NCBI RefSeq assembly: GCF_003255815.1
Contig: NC_037677.1
Span: 103,830,583 to 103,894,582, forward strand
Length of the DNA: 64,000 nucleotides
Direction of reading: 5' to 3'
Origin: Theropithecus gelada
Lineage: Eukaryota > Chordata > Mammalia > Primates > Cercopithecidae
The notes beneath the pieces were generated by a model. That model was not told the origin of the DNA. It saw nothing but the letters and a program-made list of their open reading frames with translations, and ran no database searches. The position numbers and the translations under genes were made by a program. Of this stretch, positions 21,735-32,639 are shown piece after piece; position 1 is the stretch's first letter; each line of letters opens with the position of its first letter.

Positions 21735-22235
21735 CAGCATGAGTCCAGAATGCCAGATGTGATTCTTCTGCAACTTTGCTGCCTCAGACTTTTAATAACC
21801 ATTCTGCAGCTCTCTAGAAATAGAAGCAAAACCACCTGTGAAGTTGCCTGCTAGCAGCCTACCTGTGACCTGGGTGGTCCCACAGATCTGCAAGCCCCCA
21901 TGGCCTGCATGCTCTGATGACCTCCTACCTCTGTCACCTCTCTACAGAATGGCATCTATTGCTTGCCCACCTACTCCAAACCAGCTCTAGCTTGGCCAAA
22001 CCTGCAAACTTTTCTGCTATCTGGTGGGCTGAACCACAAAAAGGCCTGAACTCCTTTTAATTTTGTGCTTCTTTGGCTACCCTCCCTCAGCCCTAAGATA
22101 CCAGAGAATGTTTCCTTGTATCTTATAGTTGCTCTTTCATTGTAGTTAATAATGCTTTATGTTAAGCTTCTCCTATTTAATGCCCTGGTGCCTTCTGTCT
22201 CTTGGTTAAACTCACACTGCTACATGACCACATAA
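21735..22235 (+). mobile_element. Probable ERVL-class solo LTR
   Basis: The end looks like an ERVL LTR: AGTTGCTCTTTCATTGTAG, TAATGCTTTATGTTAAGC, TCCTATTTAATGCCCTGGTG and TCTGTCTCTTGGTTAAACTC ACACTGCTACA. No internal sequence is adjoined. I cannot name the family. Confidence 0.42.
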
Positions 22236-22299
22236 CTAACACAACCATTGTTAGAACTAATTTGCATTTTGTGTTATTTGATATGCTGTGCTAAGACAG

Positions 22300-22625
22300 A
22301 CAAAGAATGTCTTCCTCCATACTTCTGTGATAACTATATAGCCTGAACTTTATCACCAGAAAACACTGGACAACCAAGGTGAGGAGCAAACTAAAACATG
22401 ATTGATTTGTACTGTTCAAAAATGTCAAGGTCGAGGAAGAATTAGAAATATTAAGAAATTGTATAGATTAAAGAAAGCTAAAGAAACTTGATTGGCATCT
22501 ATGCATGATTCTTAATCCTTCATTAGATCTTGTACCTGGTAAAAATATTTATAGAAGATGATATTGGGCCATTTGACATAATTTGAATATCATCTTTTGA
22601 ATTAGATAAGAATATTGTATGATGC
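22300..22625 (+). mobile_element. Ancient dispersed repeat, left part
   Basis: AAAATGTCAAGGTCGAGGAA, AGAAACTTGATTGGCATC and ATATTGGGCCATTTGACATA follow a common old mammalian repeat whose name I cannot fix. It resumes at 23352 after an L1 insertion. Confidence 0.5.
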
Positions 22626-23351
22626 TACACTGATCATTAGAGAAATGCATATCAAAACCATAATGAGATATCATCTCACGCCAGTCAGAATGGCAATTAT
22701 TAAGAAGTCAAGAAATAACAGATGCTGGTGAGGTTGCAGAGGAAAAGGATCGCTTTCAAACTGTTGGTGTGAATGTAAATTAGTTCAACAGTTGTGGAAG
22801 ACAGTGTGGTGATTCCTCAAAGAGTTGGAACCAGAAATAACATTTGACCCAGCAATCCCATTACTGGGTATATACACAAAGGAATATAAATCATCCTATT
22901 ATAAAGACACATACACAAGTGGGTTCATTGCAGCGCTATTTACAATAGCAATGACATAGAATCAACCGAAATGACCATCAATGATAGACTAGATAAAGAA
23001 AATGTGGTATGTATACACCATGGAATACTGTGCAGGGATGTGGATGAAACTGACAGCCATTATCCTCAGCAAACTACAACAGGAACAGAAAACCAAACAC
23101 TACATGTTCTCACTTACATGTGGGAGCTGAACAATGAGAACACAGGGACATAGGGAGGGGAACAACACACACTGGGGTCTGTTGGAGGAGGGTGGGGGGT
23201 GGTGGGGAAGGGCATTAGGAAAAAGAGCTAATGTATGCCAGGCTTAATATCTAGGTAATGGGTTGACAGGTGCAGCAAAACACCATGAAAGATGTTTACC
23301 TATGTAACAAACCTGCATATTCTTCACGTGTACCCTGGAACTTAAAAATTT
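22626..23351 (+). mobile_element. L1PA 3' end, 5'-truncated
   Basis: This starts in the final part of ORF2 (AATGCATATCAAAACCATAA) and continues through the L1PA 3'UTR (GGTAATGGGTTGACAGGTGC, TATGTAACAAACCTGCATAT, CGTGTACCCTGGAACTTAAA) to a short tail. ORF2 is not open. It splits the old repeat at 22300-23620; the flanks near 22610 and 23355 look like a worn target duplication. Confidence 0.92.
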
Positions 23352-23620
23352 TTTTAAAGTATTTATCATGTTAGATTTCCTGATTTTGAAAATTATACCA
23401 TGATAATGTAAGAGAATGTCCTCCTTCTTGGGAAATATATATTGCATAATTTTGGATAAAGGGGCATAATCTTTCCAATTTGCCTTCAAGCAGTTCTGGA
23501 GAAATACGTGTGTGTATACACACATGCACACAGATAGAACAAATTTGTCGATGTGTTAAAAATTGGAGAATTTAGATTAAACATACATAAATATATCTTG
23601 CAATATTCTTTCAAGCATCC
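23352..23620 (+). mobile_element. Ancient dispersed repeat, right part
   Basis: TTAGATTTCCTGATTTTGAA, AATGTAAGAGAATGTCC and AGGGGCATAATCTTTCC continue the repeat interrupted at 22625. A TG/CA-rich stretch lies at 23508-23535. Confidence 0.5.
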
Positions 23621-23844
23621 TGTTTGAAATTACATCAAAATTTATAATATTTTTAAAAGATAAGTAAGTGAGTGAGTCCAGAGTCTGGCATGATGTCTCA
23701 AACCACTGAACCTCCCACTGCCTCCGCTGGAGGGTGTCCTCTGCATTCTGCCTCCAGAGGGAGTAATATCTTCACTAGACACTAGACTTGGCCCTACTCC
23801 TGCTTTTTAAAATCCCCTATGCCTTTCTCTCTTTTCTACCTGGA

Positions 23845-24045
23845 ATAACCTTCTCCCTTCCCTCTGATGGTCTAAATCCTTATTTCCAAAGCCGAACTCT
23901 GGTTCATATTACTGACATTAGTTAAAGAGGCCTCCCCAACTTTTTAGTTTAGATCACACTGATTTCTCTTCCCTAAAAATGTATTACGCTTTCTACTTCA
24001 TGTCTTCAAATAACAGCTCTAAAGTATTTTGGAAGTGCTTTTATC
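23845..24045 (+). mobile_element. L2-like fragment
   Basis: TACCTGGAATAACCTTCTCC and the later AAGAGGCCTCCCCAACTTTT resemble the 3' part of L2. Divergence is high. Confidence 0.45.
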
Positions 24046-24097
24046 TCCTTTCTTTCGGAAGGGCTAATGCTTCACTACATAATGTAGTGGAGGTTGT

Positions 24098-24392
24098 CGG
24101 TTTTTTTGTTTTTTGGTTTTTTTTGTGAGACAGAGTTTTGCTCTTATTGCCCAAGCTGGAGTGCAATGGCGTGATCTCAGCTCACCACAACTTCCGCCTC
24201 GCAGGTTCAAGAGATTCTCTTGCCTCAGCCACCCGAGTACCTGGCCATGCCCAGCTAATTTTGTATTTTTAGTAGAGACGGGGTTTCTCCATATTGGTCA
24301 GGCTGGTCTCGAACTCCTGACCTCAGGTGATCTGCCCGCCTCAGCCTCCCAAAGTGCTGGGATTATAGGCATGAACCACCACGCCCAGTCTA
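24098..24392 (-). mobile_element. Alu, minus strand, small internal deletion
   Basis: A reversed Alu (GAGACAGAGTTTTGCTCTTA, TTTTTAGTAGAGACGGGGTT, CAGCCTCCCAAAGTGCTGG). About 20 bases of the linker part that normally reads GGATTACAGG are missing near 24240. Confidence 0.94.
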
Positions 24393-24454
24393 GTTCATCA
24401 GTTTTTTGAATTGCCTCTCTCAGCTACACAATTCATTATCTGTATTACCTTGTG

Positions 24455-24612
24455 GAGGTTGCCTCTCTGTACTGTCTATACAATGGGAATAACAATAGAA
24501 CCATACTCATAGTGTTATTGGAGGATGAAAAAGCTTGATTTATGATGTAATGTCCAAATAGCACGGAGAACAGTGCCCTCCATGTAGTAAGTGCAACCCA
24601 CTTTTTTAAAAG
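24455..24612 (+). mobile_element. MIR SINE
   Basis: TGTCTATACAATGGGAATAA, CATAGTGTTATTGGAGGATG and AGAACAGTGCCCTCCATGTA match the MIR 3' half. Confidence 0.65.
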
Positions 24613-24659
24613 AGCCATTACAAGTCCTAATGCAGGGAAAAGGTATTTATTAAACACTT

Positions 24660-26420
24660 GTTAACAGGTTGATTGATTTACATAGTCTTTATTTTTCTCC
24701 ATATTGTGAAATTTTAAAGTCCATATCACAACCCCTTTATATTAGTTCTTCATAGCAACTATTATTCTAGACATAAATATTTTCTTATGAAGGTAATGAA
24801 ACAAGCAAACCAACAACCAATCAACTAATAAAAGCAAGTCCCCCTCCTCATATGGTTACTGTAAGCAGTGTTACAGTGTTACTGTAAGAAGAACAAAACA
24901 CTAACTGCTAAAAAAGAAAAGGAAATGAATAAAGAAATCCATTATACACAGTAATTGACACTCATTGCTATTTTTGGCTATTTTCACACATTTTAACGCT
25001 TGGGATTGAAATCATTTCAGCTAAAAAGCTTCTCTGAGTTGAGAAGCTTGGATTGACATTTATTATTTGCTTGGCAGCAAGGAGACCTGGCCCGGCTTTA
25101 AAACGAGAGAGCTTATTTTCCCACTGAGTCACGGTAACGTGGGAGGATCCTGCCTCGAGTTTAGGGACCCTAGAGACTCTCCTGAAATTTGTGAAAATTA
25201 AATTAATATACGAAGCATTTATAACATGATGCACTAAATTCTTCTGGGGCCAAATCTCTAAGTCCGTTAACATTATAATATGTGTGGATTACTGTTATAG
25301 AGGGCAACATGACATAATTCATAAGAGGCAAAATGATTTGTGAATTCACAGGAAACAATCCTCAGAGCCACCTGAGGAATAGTGCTTAGCAAAAACTCGA
25401 CAGATGTGGTATTGTGGGAAGCATGACCTTGAAGTTTGGGTGGGATTTCAACTCTGAAGAAGAGGGTGAGGAAATACTAGTGAGTTGTGTTTGGATTCAC
25501 GAATATGTCAGAACTGGCAAATAATGAGACACTATCCTCAGGCGGTAGTCTGTTCAGTTTAATTAGAAAGACAGAAATTAATAGTAGTAGACTCAAATAT
25601 TTAATTAGAATGCCTCGGTACATAGAGAGGACTCCTAACTAAATTATAATACATTCATCTCATAAACTATGAAAAAGTGATTAAAATCACCAGTAAGGTA
25701 AAATCCTTATTTATCAACCTATATAACATAACAGACAGTTCTGTAGCATGAGCTAGGAGTTTAGAACTCCACTGAGTACCATTCGTATTGATTCCCCAGA
25801 TGGTAAGCGAATGGGCCATTCTTTCTTTACAAAATAATGCCTTTGGCTTATGCGCAATAAATCATATACTCTGAGATTCTGCAGGGGTGGTAGCACTCGG
25901 CCAGCTGGTCCTCTTGTGACAATGACCCACATTCACATAAGGGTCATCGTAGTAGGAAGTCTGGAGCACAACAACAATGTGAAACTGGCCAGCCCATGAG
26001 GTCATGGGGCTGCCCACCAGATGGCCTCTGAGCTCCAATCTCCAGCTGAAGCTGAATGAAATAATTAATGACCACTGACATGAGCATCACACTTTCAAAT
26101 CTCTGGCAACATAATGATGACCTTTTTCTCCATTATCTTTTTCATTGTTATTTTCTCTGAAAAGATAATACCTCTGAAGGCCAAAAGGTCAGAACAAGAG
26201 GTCAGGCTGGCAAGGATAAATGTGGAATTGGTTAGAAATGGGCTCTTTCTTTAGGATTAGAAATGGCAATTTAGCATGATGGTTGGCACATACTAAGAGA
26301 TAAGTAAATGAGCCTGTATTAAAATTATTATAATCATTTGCTTAATATTTCCTTCTCCTGACTTTACAGTTCTACTGCCTTTCTTCTTTTGTACCATGGT
26401 CTTCACAAATTTCCACATTG
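24660..26420. other. Low-copy stretch, no feature seen
   Basis: I recognise no repeat or gene. A 101-codon minus frame (24968-25273) has no family match and no supporting structure such as a splice-site series. Confidence 0.4.
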
Positions 26421-26429
26421 GTTTTGAAA

Positions 26430-27040
26430 CCCAAAACACTGATTTTGAAATCTAAACTGATTATGTCACCCCTCTGCTTAGCCTCCTTCAAGGATTTCCC
26501 ACAATTCTTAAAGACCCTATAGCATGGAGTTACAAGCATGATCTCACGTCTCCCTTCTACTGTAGCCTTATCTCATCATATTTTCTGTAAGTCTTTTTGC
26601 TCTAGTTGCACAAAAAGAGGTTTCTTTCAGCTGCTGGTAACTTCCCACATAGGCCTTTGCATGCGCAGTTCTTGATGCTTGGAATGCCTAGCTCCTCTCT
26701 TCTTTATCTGATCACCTACTCATCCTGCAGATCTCAGCTGAAGTATATTTTCTAAGAAAAGCTCATCTCAGACCTTCCTGTTAAGCTGTCATAAACACTC
26801 ATATCATCACATGCCTTTCTTGCTCAGCATTTATCACAGCTGTAATTGTCCATTTATTTCCATGATGATTTACTAAGGTCCACGTTTCCCACTAGATTAG
26901 ATGCTCCATGAGAGCAGGAAAAATGTCATCTTTTTTGGGATTGCATCCCAGAACCTGGTACCATATTTTGTACACAGTGGTTTTCATAAATAATGTTCTG
27001 TTCATTAAATAAATATTTATTGAGCACCACAAACTAGATT
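26430..27040 (+). mobile_element. L2 LINE 3' end
   Basis: Long co-linear match to L2: GTCACCCCTCTGCTTAGCCT, CATAGGCCTTTGCATGCG, TGCTTGGAATGCCTAGCTCC, CAGATCTCAGCTGAAGTAT, AGATGCTCCATGAGAGCAGG, CCAGAACCTGGTACC and AATAAATATTTATTGAG. The element is old and non-coding. Confidence 0.82.
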
Positions 27041-27058
27041 CATGACAATTGCTTAAAA

Positions 27059-27172
27059 TGTAAATGATGAGTTAATGGGTGCAGCACACCAACATGGCAC
27101 GTGTATACATATGTAACAAACCTGCAGGTTGTGCACATGTACCCTAGAACTTAAAGTATAATTAAAAAAATG
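27059..27172 (+). mobile_element. Tiny L1PA 3' end
   Basis: Only the last ~110 bases of an L1PA element: GATGAGTTAATGGGTGCAGC, CATATGTAACAAACCTGCAG and CATGTACCCTAGAACTTAAA, then an A-rich tail. This is an extreme 5' truncation. Confidence 0.93.
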
Positions 27173-28245
27173 AAAAGAGAAAAGAAAGAATAATGGTCAT
27201 GGAACCATAACATAAAACCAATATAATATAAAAAAGGAAATATATAAAGGATAAACGTTACTACAACAAGTTCAGTCTTCTACATTGGAAAGTTTTCTTG
27301 TATGAGTCATTTGTGTGTGTGTATGTGTCCCTTTTGTCATAAGCTTCTGGTTTCCTAGGGACAACACACTTATGCATAAAGCCAGGACTATTTTTGAGAT
27401 ACCAAATCAGTAGTAAAGGATTGTTTAGAGATCTGGGCAAATCAGCTCATTGAAAATAATTTTATAAATATTTAAGATAATTATATATAGTTTTTAAAAT
27501 TCACTTAAAAGTATCTATTTAAATTACGTGTCATGGAGTAACAATATCTGGTGAAGAATAGCTAGATCATCTTATATGTACAGAAATGGTAGATCAGCAC
27601 CATAAAAGAGTGAGAAAAGTCCAAAAATAAAATTAAAAAAAAAAAAAGAAATGATAGAACCAAGACACTGACTGTTGACTGAAAGATAATTTTACAGGCT
27701 AAGCTTACTTATGTCACTTTAGAAGTGTCTAGACAACAGCATTTTTCAGAATAAAAAATAGTAATTTCCAAAAACAAACTAACTTTTAAGGAAAGGTTTG
27801 TTTTCACTTACCCTTGAAAGCATCTGAGTGTTTGTATCCATAATTTACTGAACGGTGGAAAAAATATACTATATGACATCTGCCTGAAGCATTGGACTAT
27901 AAATATTTCATGGCTTTATAAATGTACCACGATTAAGTATGTTTTAGTAGTCAACTGAATAATGTTTTACAGCATCAAAATGAAAAATTTCTCTTTTTTG
28001 TCTTTATCTGGGAGCTTTGAAAATACATCACAAAGTTCATTTTATTTTTGATACATTAGGATAAAAACCAAAGTTCTCCCAGTAATTCCAAAGAGAGAAG
28101 GAAAAGAGTTCTGAGTCTTGGTACACAATTCTCCCTTCCTTTTCCTTTTCTTTTCTTTCTTTTTTTTTTATTTTTAGGAGAAAATGTTTTGAAAAATTCT
28201 AATTACAAATTTTCAGTTAGACCACAAATTTGTTCTTACATCTGT
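27173..28245. other. Low-copy stretch, no feature seen
   Basis: AT-rich sequence with no recognised repeat or gene beyond short A and T runs (27636, 28155). Confidence 0.4.
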
Positions 28246-28247
28246 GG

Positions 28248-28680
28248 TATGCATATTAATATCTCCAAAAGTGTCCAACTCCTAACCCTTAACCCCTAGA
28301 TATGTAAATATATCATTGTACATGGCAAAGAGACTTTGCAAATGTGATTAAATTAAAGATCTTGAGATGGGATGTGACCATGGAATTAGGGATGATAATT
28401 AGAGGGAGATGTTGGAAGATGATACACTACAGGCTTGAAAATGGAGGAAGAAGCCACATACTGACGAATGCAGGCAAGTTCTAGAAGCTGGAAAAGGAAA
28501 GGAAAGCAATTGTCCTCTAGTACCTTAAGAAGGAATGCAGCCCTGCCAACACCTCAATTTTAGTCCAGTAAAATTCATTTCAGACTTCTGACCTCCAGGA
28601 CTATAAGATATTGCTTGCTTTCTTTTAAGCCACTAAGTCTGTGATAATTAGTGACAACCATAATAGGAAACTAATATACT
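28248..28680 (+). mobile_element. MLT1 (MaLR) LTR
   Basis: CCAACTCCTAACCCTTAACC, GCAAAGAGACTTTGCAAATG, GATTAAATTAAAGATCTTGA, AAGGAATGCAGCCCTGCC, CAGACTTCTGACCTCCAGGA and AATAGGAAACTAATATA reproduce the MLT1 LTR. Confidence 0.88.
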
Positions 28681-29059
28681 ATGAAATGACATATATTTGG
28701 TACTTAGAGTTTAAATTAAATACATTAATAATGAGTGAAAGAAATTAAATGTTAAATGGGCCTCAAACCAATCAATGAAACAAAATTGAAAACATTTTTG
28801 AACACATTATCTTACAATGTCTTTGGTAGTCAAACATATCTAATCAGACCACCCCTTGGGTCTTCTGAAGACTTGGAACAATAGACAAGTTTGCTTTGAA
28901 CCCCTAATTCCAATGTCCTGTTGAAGTCCAAAACTTTCTAGCCCTGAAATAACACAGCATTTAATAGGAGTGGATAAGGCAAGTTCAGGAATGGTTATAA
29001 TACAGCAAATAAATAGTATGGCCACAGATTTTTAGAGCGGGGTGGGGGAAGAGAGAGGG

Positions 29060-29094
<35 letters not shown>

Positions 29095-29255
29095 TAACCA
29101 GTTGAGAGAACCAGGGTTTGCTTGTTAAAAAGATAGCAGTTTTAGTCACATAAAGGTGAATACCTTTACAGGCAAAGGACATAGTGTGAGTGAAAATGTG
29201 ATGTTAGGTAACAATGAGGCAGAAACAGAGAAAATTTGCAGTTGTGAGGGAAGAA
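28681..29255. other. Low-copy stretch with GA-rich microsatellite
   Basis: Mostly unrecognised sequence. A purine-rich GA tract occupies about 29034-29093 and includes (GA)n runs; it generates false leucine/serine frames on the minus strand. Confidence 0.6.
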
Positions 29256-29257
29256 TG

Positions 29258-31395
29258 TAATTGGTTTTTTGACCGGAATAGCATTGAATCTGTAGATTGC
29301 TTTGGGTAACACAGCCATTTTAACAATATTCATTCTTCCTATCCATGAGCATGGGATGTTTTTCTACTTGCTTGTATTGTCTTTGATTTCTTTTATCAGT
29401 ATTTGGCAGTTCTCATTGCAGGGATCTTTCACCTCCTTGGTTAGCTGTATTCCTAGGTATTTTAATTTTTTGTGGCTATTGTGAATGGGATTGTGTTTAT
29501 GATTTGGCTAGCAGCTTGGACATTATTGGTGTATAGAAATGCCACTGAATTCTGTACATTGCTTTTGCATCCTGAAACTTGTCTGAAGCTGTTTCTCAGA
29601 TCTAGGAGCCTTTGAGCAGAGAAGATGGAGTTTTCTAGGTATAGAATCATATCATCTGCAAAGAGAGATAGTCTGACTTCCTCTCTTCCTACATGAATGC
29701 TTTTTATTTCCTTCTCTTGTCTGATGGCTCTGGTTAGGTCTTCTGGTACTATGTTAAATAGAAATGGTGATAGTGGGCATCCTTATCTTGTTCTAGTTTT
29801 CAAGGGCAGGGCAATGTTTCCAGCTTTTGCCCATTTCATATGATGTTGGGTTTGTCATAGATGGCTCTTAAAATTCTGATGCCTAGTTTGTTGAAGATTT
29901 TTAACATGAAGGGATGTTGAATTTTATCAAAAGATTTTTTTTGATCTATTGAGATGATCTGTGTTTTTTGTCTTTAGTTCTGTTTATCTGACAAATCACA
30001 TTTATTGATTTGTATATATTGAACCAAACTTGTATCCCTGGAATAAAGCCTACTTGATTATGGTGGATTAGCTTTTTGCTGTGCTTCTGGAATCAGTTTG
30101 CTGATATTTTGCTGAATATTTTTGAATCTAAGTTCACCAAGAATATTAAGCTGTCATCTTCTTTTTGTTGTGTGTCTGCCAGGTTTTGGTATCAGAATGA
30201 TGCTGGCCTCATAGAATAAGTTAGGGAGGAGTCCCTCCTCCTCAATTTTTTTTGTAATAGTTTTAGTAGGATTGGTACCAGCTCTTTTTTACACACCTTG
30301 TAGAATTTTTCTGTGAATCCATCTGCTCAAGGGCTTTTTCTGGTTGGTAAGATTTTTATTAGATTAAATTTTAGGACTCAATATTGATCTGTTCAAGGTT
30401 TCAGTTTCCTGCTGGTTAAACCTTTGGAGGTTGTATGTTTCCAGGAATTTATCCATCTCTTTTATGTTTTCTACTTTGTGCACATAGAAGTGTTTGTAAT
30501 AGTCTCTGAGGGTTTTGTTTGCATTCCTGTAGGATCAGTGGTAGTGGCCCCTTTGTCATTTCTGATTGTCTTTATTTGGATCTTCTCTTTTTTTCTTAAT
30601 TATTCTTGCTAGTGCTCTATCAATCTTACTTATTCTTTCAGATAAACAACTTTTGGTTGCATTGATCTTTTGAATGGTTTTTCTGTCTTGATTTCATTCA
30701 GTTCAGTTCTGATTTTGGTTATTTCTTGTGTTCTGCTAGCTTTGGGGCTGCTTTGCTTTTGTTTTTCTAGTTCCTCTGAGTGTAATGATAGGTTGTTAAT
30801 TTGAGACCTTTCTAACTTTTTGATATGGGCATTTAGTGCTATAAATTTTCCCCTTAACACTGCTTTTGCTGTGTCACAGGCACAGTGTTGAGTTTAGGTC
30901 CTGAATATGTTTCTTTAGTTTTGTTCCTTGATGATCTGTCCAATATTGTCAGTGGAATGTTGAAGTCTCCCCACGGTTATTGTGTGGTTATCTAAGTCTC
31001 TTTGTAAGTCTCTAAAAATTTGTTTTATGAACCTGGGTGCTCCAGTGTTAGGTGCATATATATTTAGGATAGTTAAGTTTTCTTATTGAATTCAACCCTT
31101 TAACATTATGTAATTCCCTTGTTTGTCATTTTTGATCATTGTTGATTTAAAGTCTGTTTTGTGTGAAATTTGAATAGCAAAGAGTCCTTTATTTGATTTT
31201 CCATTTGCTTGGTAGATTTTTCTCTGTCCCTTTACTGTGAGCCTATTGGTGTCATTGCAAGTGAGATGGGTCCCTTTTAAATAGTGTTGAGTCTAGCTTT
31301 CTTAACCAACTTGCCACTCTATGTCTTTTAAGTGGGCATTTAGCCCATTTACATTCAGAGCTAATATTGATATGTGCAGATTTGATCCTGTTATC
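29258..31395 (-). pseudogene. L1 ORF2 (endonuclease and RT), broken and 3'-truncated
   Basis: Read on the minus strand, ORF2 begins near 31395 (endonuclease start, AACATTAAATGTAAATGG-like block near 31340) and passes the RT region; the ADDM active-site codons lie near 29650-29662 (antisense ATCATCTGCAAA). It ends at 29258 without the C-terminal part. Stops and frameshifts are frequent, so no product is expected. Intact ORF2 is about 1275 residues; about 55 percent is left. Confidence 0.8.
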
Positions 31396-31674
31396 ACGTT
31401 TTTAGCTGATTATTACGTAGACTTCATTGTGCAGTCGCCTTATAATATCAATGTTCTATGTGCTTAAGTGTGTTATCGTGGTGGCTGGTAATGGTCTTTC
31501 ATTTCCATGTTTAGCACTCCTTTAAGGACCTCTTTAAGGTAGGGCTGGTGGTAATGAATTCCCTTAGAGTTTGCTTATCTGAAATGAATTTTATTTATCC
31601 TTTACTTATATCCCAAGCTTAGTTTGGCTGGATATAAAATTCCTGATTGGAATGCATTTTCTTCAAGAATGCTA

Positions 31675-31992
31675 GGCCAGGCATGGTGGCTCATGCCTAT
31701 AATCCCAGCACTTTGGGAGGCGGAGGCGGGTGAATCACTTGCGGTCAGGAGTTTGAGACCAGCCTGGCCAACATGGTGAAATGCTGTTCTACTAGAAATA
31801 CAAAAAAAAAAAAAAATTTATCTCACATGGTGGCGTATGCCTGTAATCCTGGCTACTTGGTGGCGTATGCCTGTAATCCTGGCTACTTGGGAGGCTGCAG
31901 CATGAGAATCGCTTGAACCTGGAAGGCAGAGGTTGCAGTAAGCCATGACACTGCACTCCAGCCTGGGTGACAGAGTGAGACTCCATCTCACG
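31675..31992 (+). mobile_element. Alu with a 30-bp internal tandem duplication
   Basis: A plus-strand Alu (GGCCAGGCATGGTGGCTCAT ... GACAGAGTGAGACTCCATCT). The right-monomer section occurs twice in perfect tandem, 31831-31860 and 31861-31890. It is inserted in the antisense L1, whose sequence resumes at AATGTTGAATATAGGCC. Confidence 0.96.
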
Positions 31993-31994
31993 AA

Positions 31995-32040
<46 letters not shown>
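31993..32040. repeat. (AATA)12 microsatellite
   Basis: Twelve perfect AATA units grown from the Alu A-tail; a likely polymorphic length marker. Confidence 0.97.
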
Positions 32041-32042
<2 letters not shown>

Positions 32043-32639
32043 GTTGAATATAGGCCTCCAAGGTCTTCTGGTTTGTAGAGATTCTGCTGAAAGGTACACT
32101 GTTAGCTTGATGGGGTTTCTTTTGTAGGTGGCCTGCCCCTTTTCTCTGGCTACCTTTAATATTTTTTTCTTTTATATTGTCTTTGGAGAGTCTGATGACT
32201 ATGTGTCTTGGGGATGGTCTTCTTATATAGTATTTCACTCCCTCTCTTTCAGGGATGCCAATGAGCTGTAGGTTTGGTATCTTTACATAATCCCATATTT
32301 CTTGGAGGTTTTGTTCATTCTTGTTTGTACTTTTTTCTTTACTTTTGTCTGACTGAGTTGATTTGAGGAACTGGTCTTTGCTCTGAGGTTCTTTCCTTAG
32401 CTAGGTCTATTCTGCCGATAATATTTCTGATGGTACACTAAAATTCTTGTAGTGAGTTTTTCAGTTCTACCAATCAGTTTGATTTTTTCTTAAAAATAGC
32501 TATTTTGTCTTTCATCTCTTGTATCATTTTACTACATTCCCTAGATTCCTTCGACTGGGTTTCAACTTTCTCCTAAATCTCAGTGATCTTCATTGCCATC
32601 CAGATTCTGAATTCTGTCATTTTAGCCATTTTACCTGGT

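Larger units (their letters stand above)
31430..32630 (-). pseudogene. L1 ORF1, broken, interrupted by an Alu
   Basis: Antisense ORF1 sequence: near 31600 GGATATAAAATTCCTGATTG, and beyond the Alu GTCTTTGGAGAGTCTGATGA, TCTTTCAGGGATGCCAATGA and AAATCTCAGTGATCTTCATT. In active elements ORF1 makes an RNA-binding trimer; here an Alu splits it and the reading frame is gone. Confidence 0.72.

Noticed and set aside
28985..29182. 65-codon minus frame with leucine/serine repeats
   Set aside because: It is a translation of the GA-rich microsatellite.
31993..32040. CRISPR-like regular repeats
   Set aside because: The window is primate DNA and these are simple tetranucleotide units without spacers.
31792..32238. 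148-codon minus frame with repeated residues
   Set aside because: It is the reverse reading of an Alu, its 30-bp duplication and the AATA array joined to L1; not a protein.
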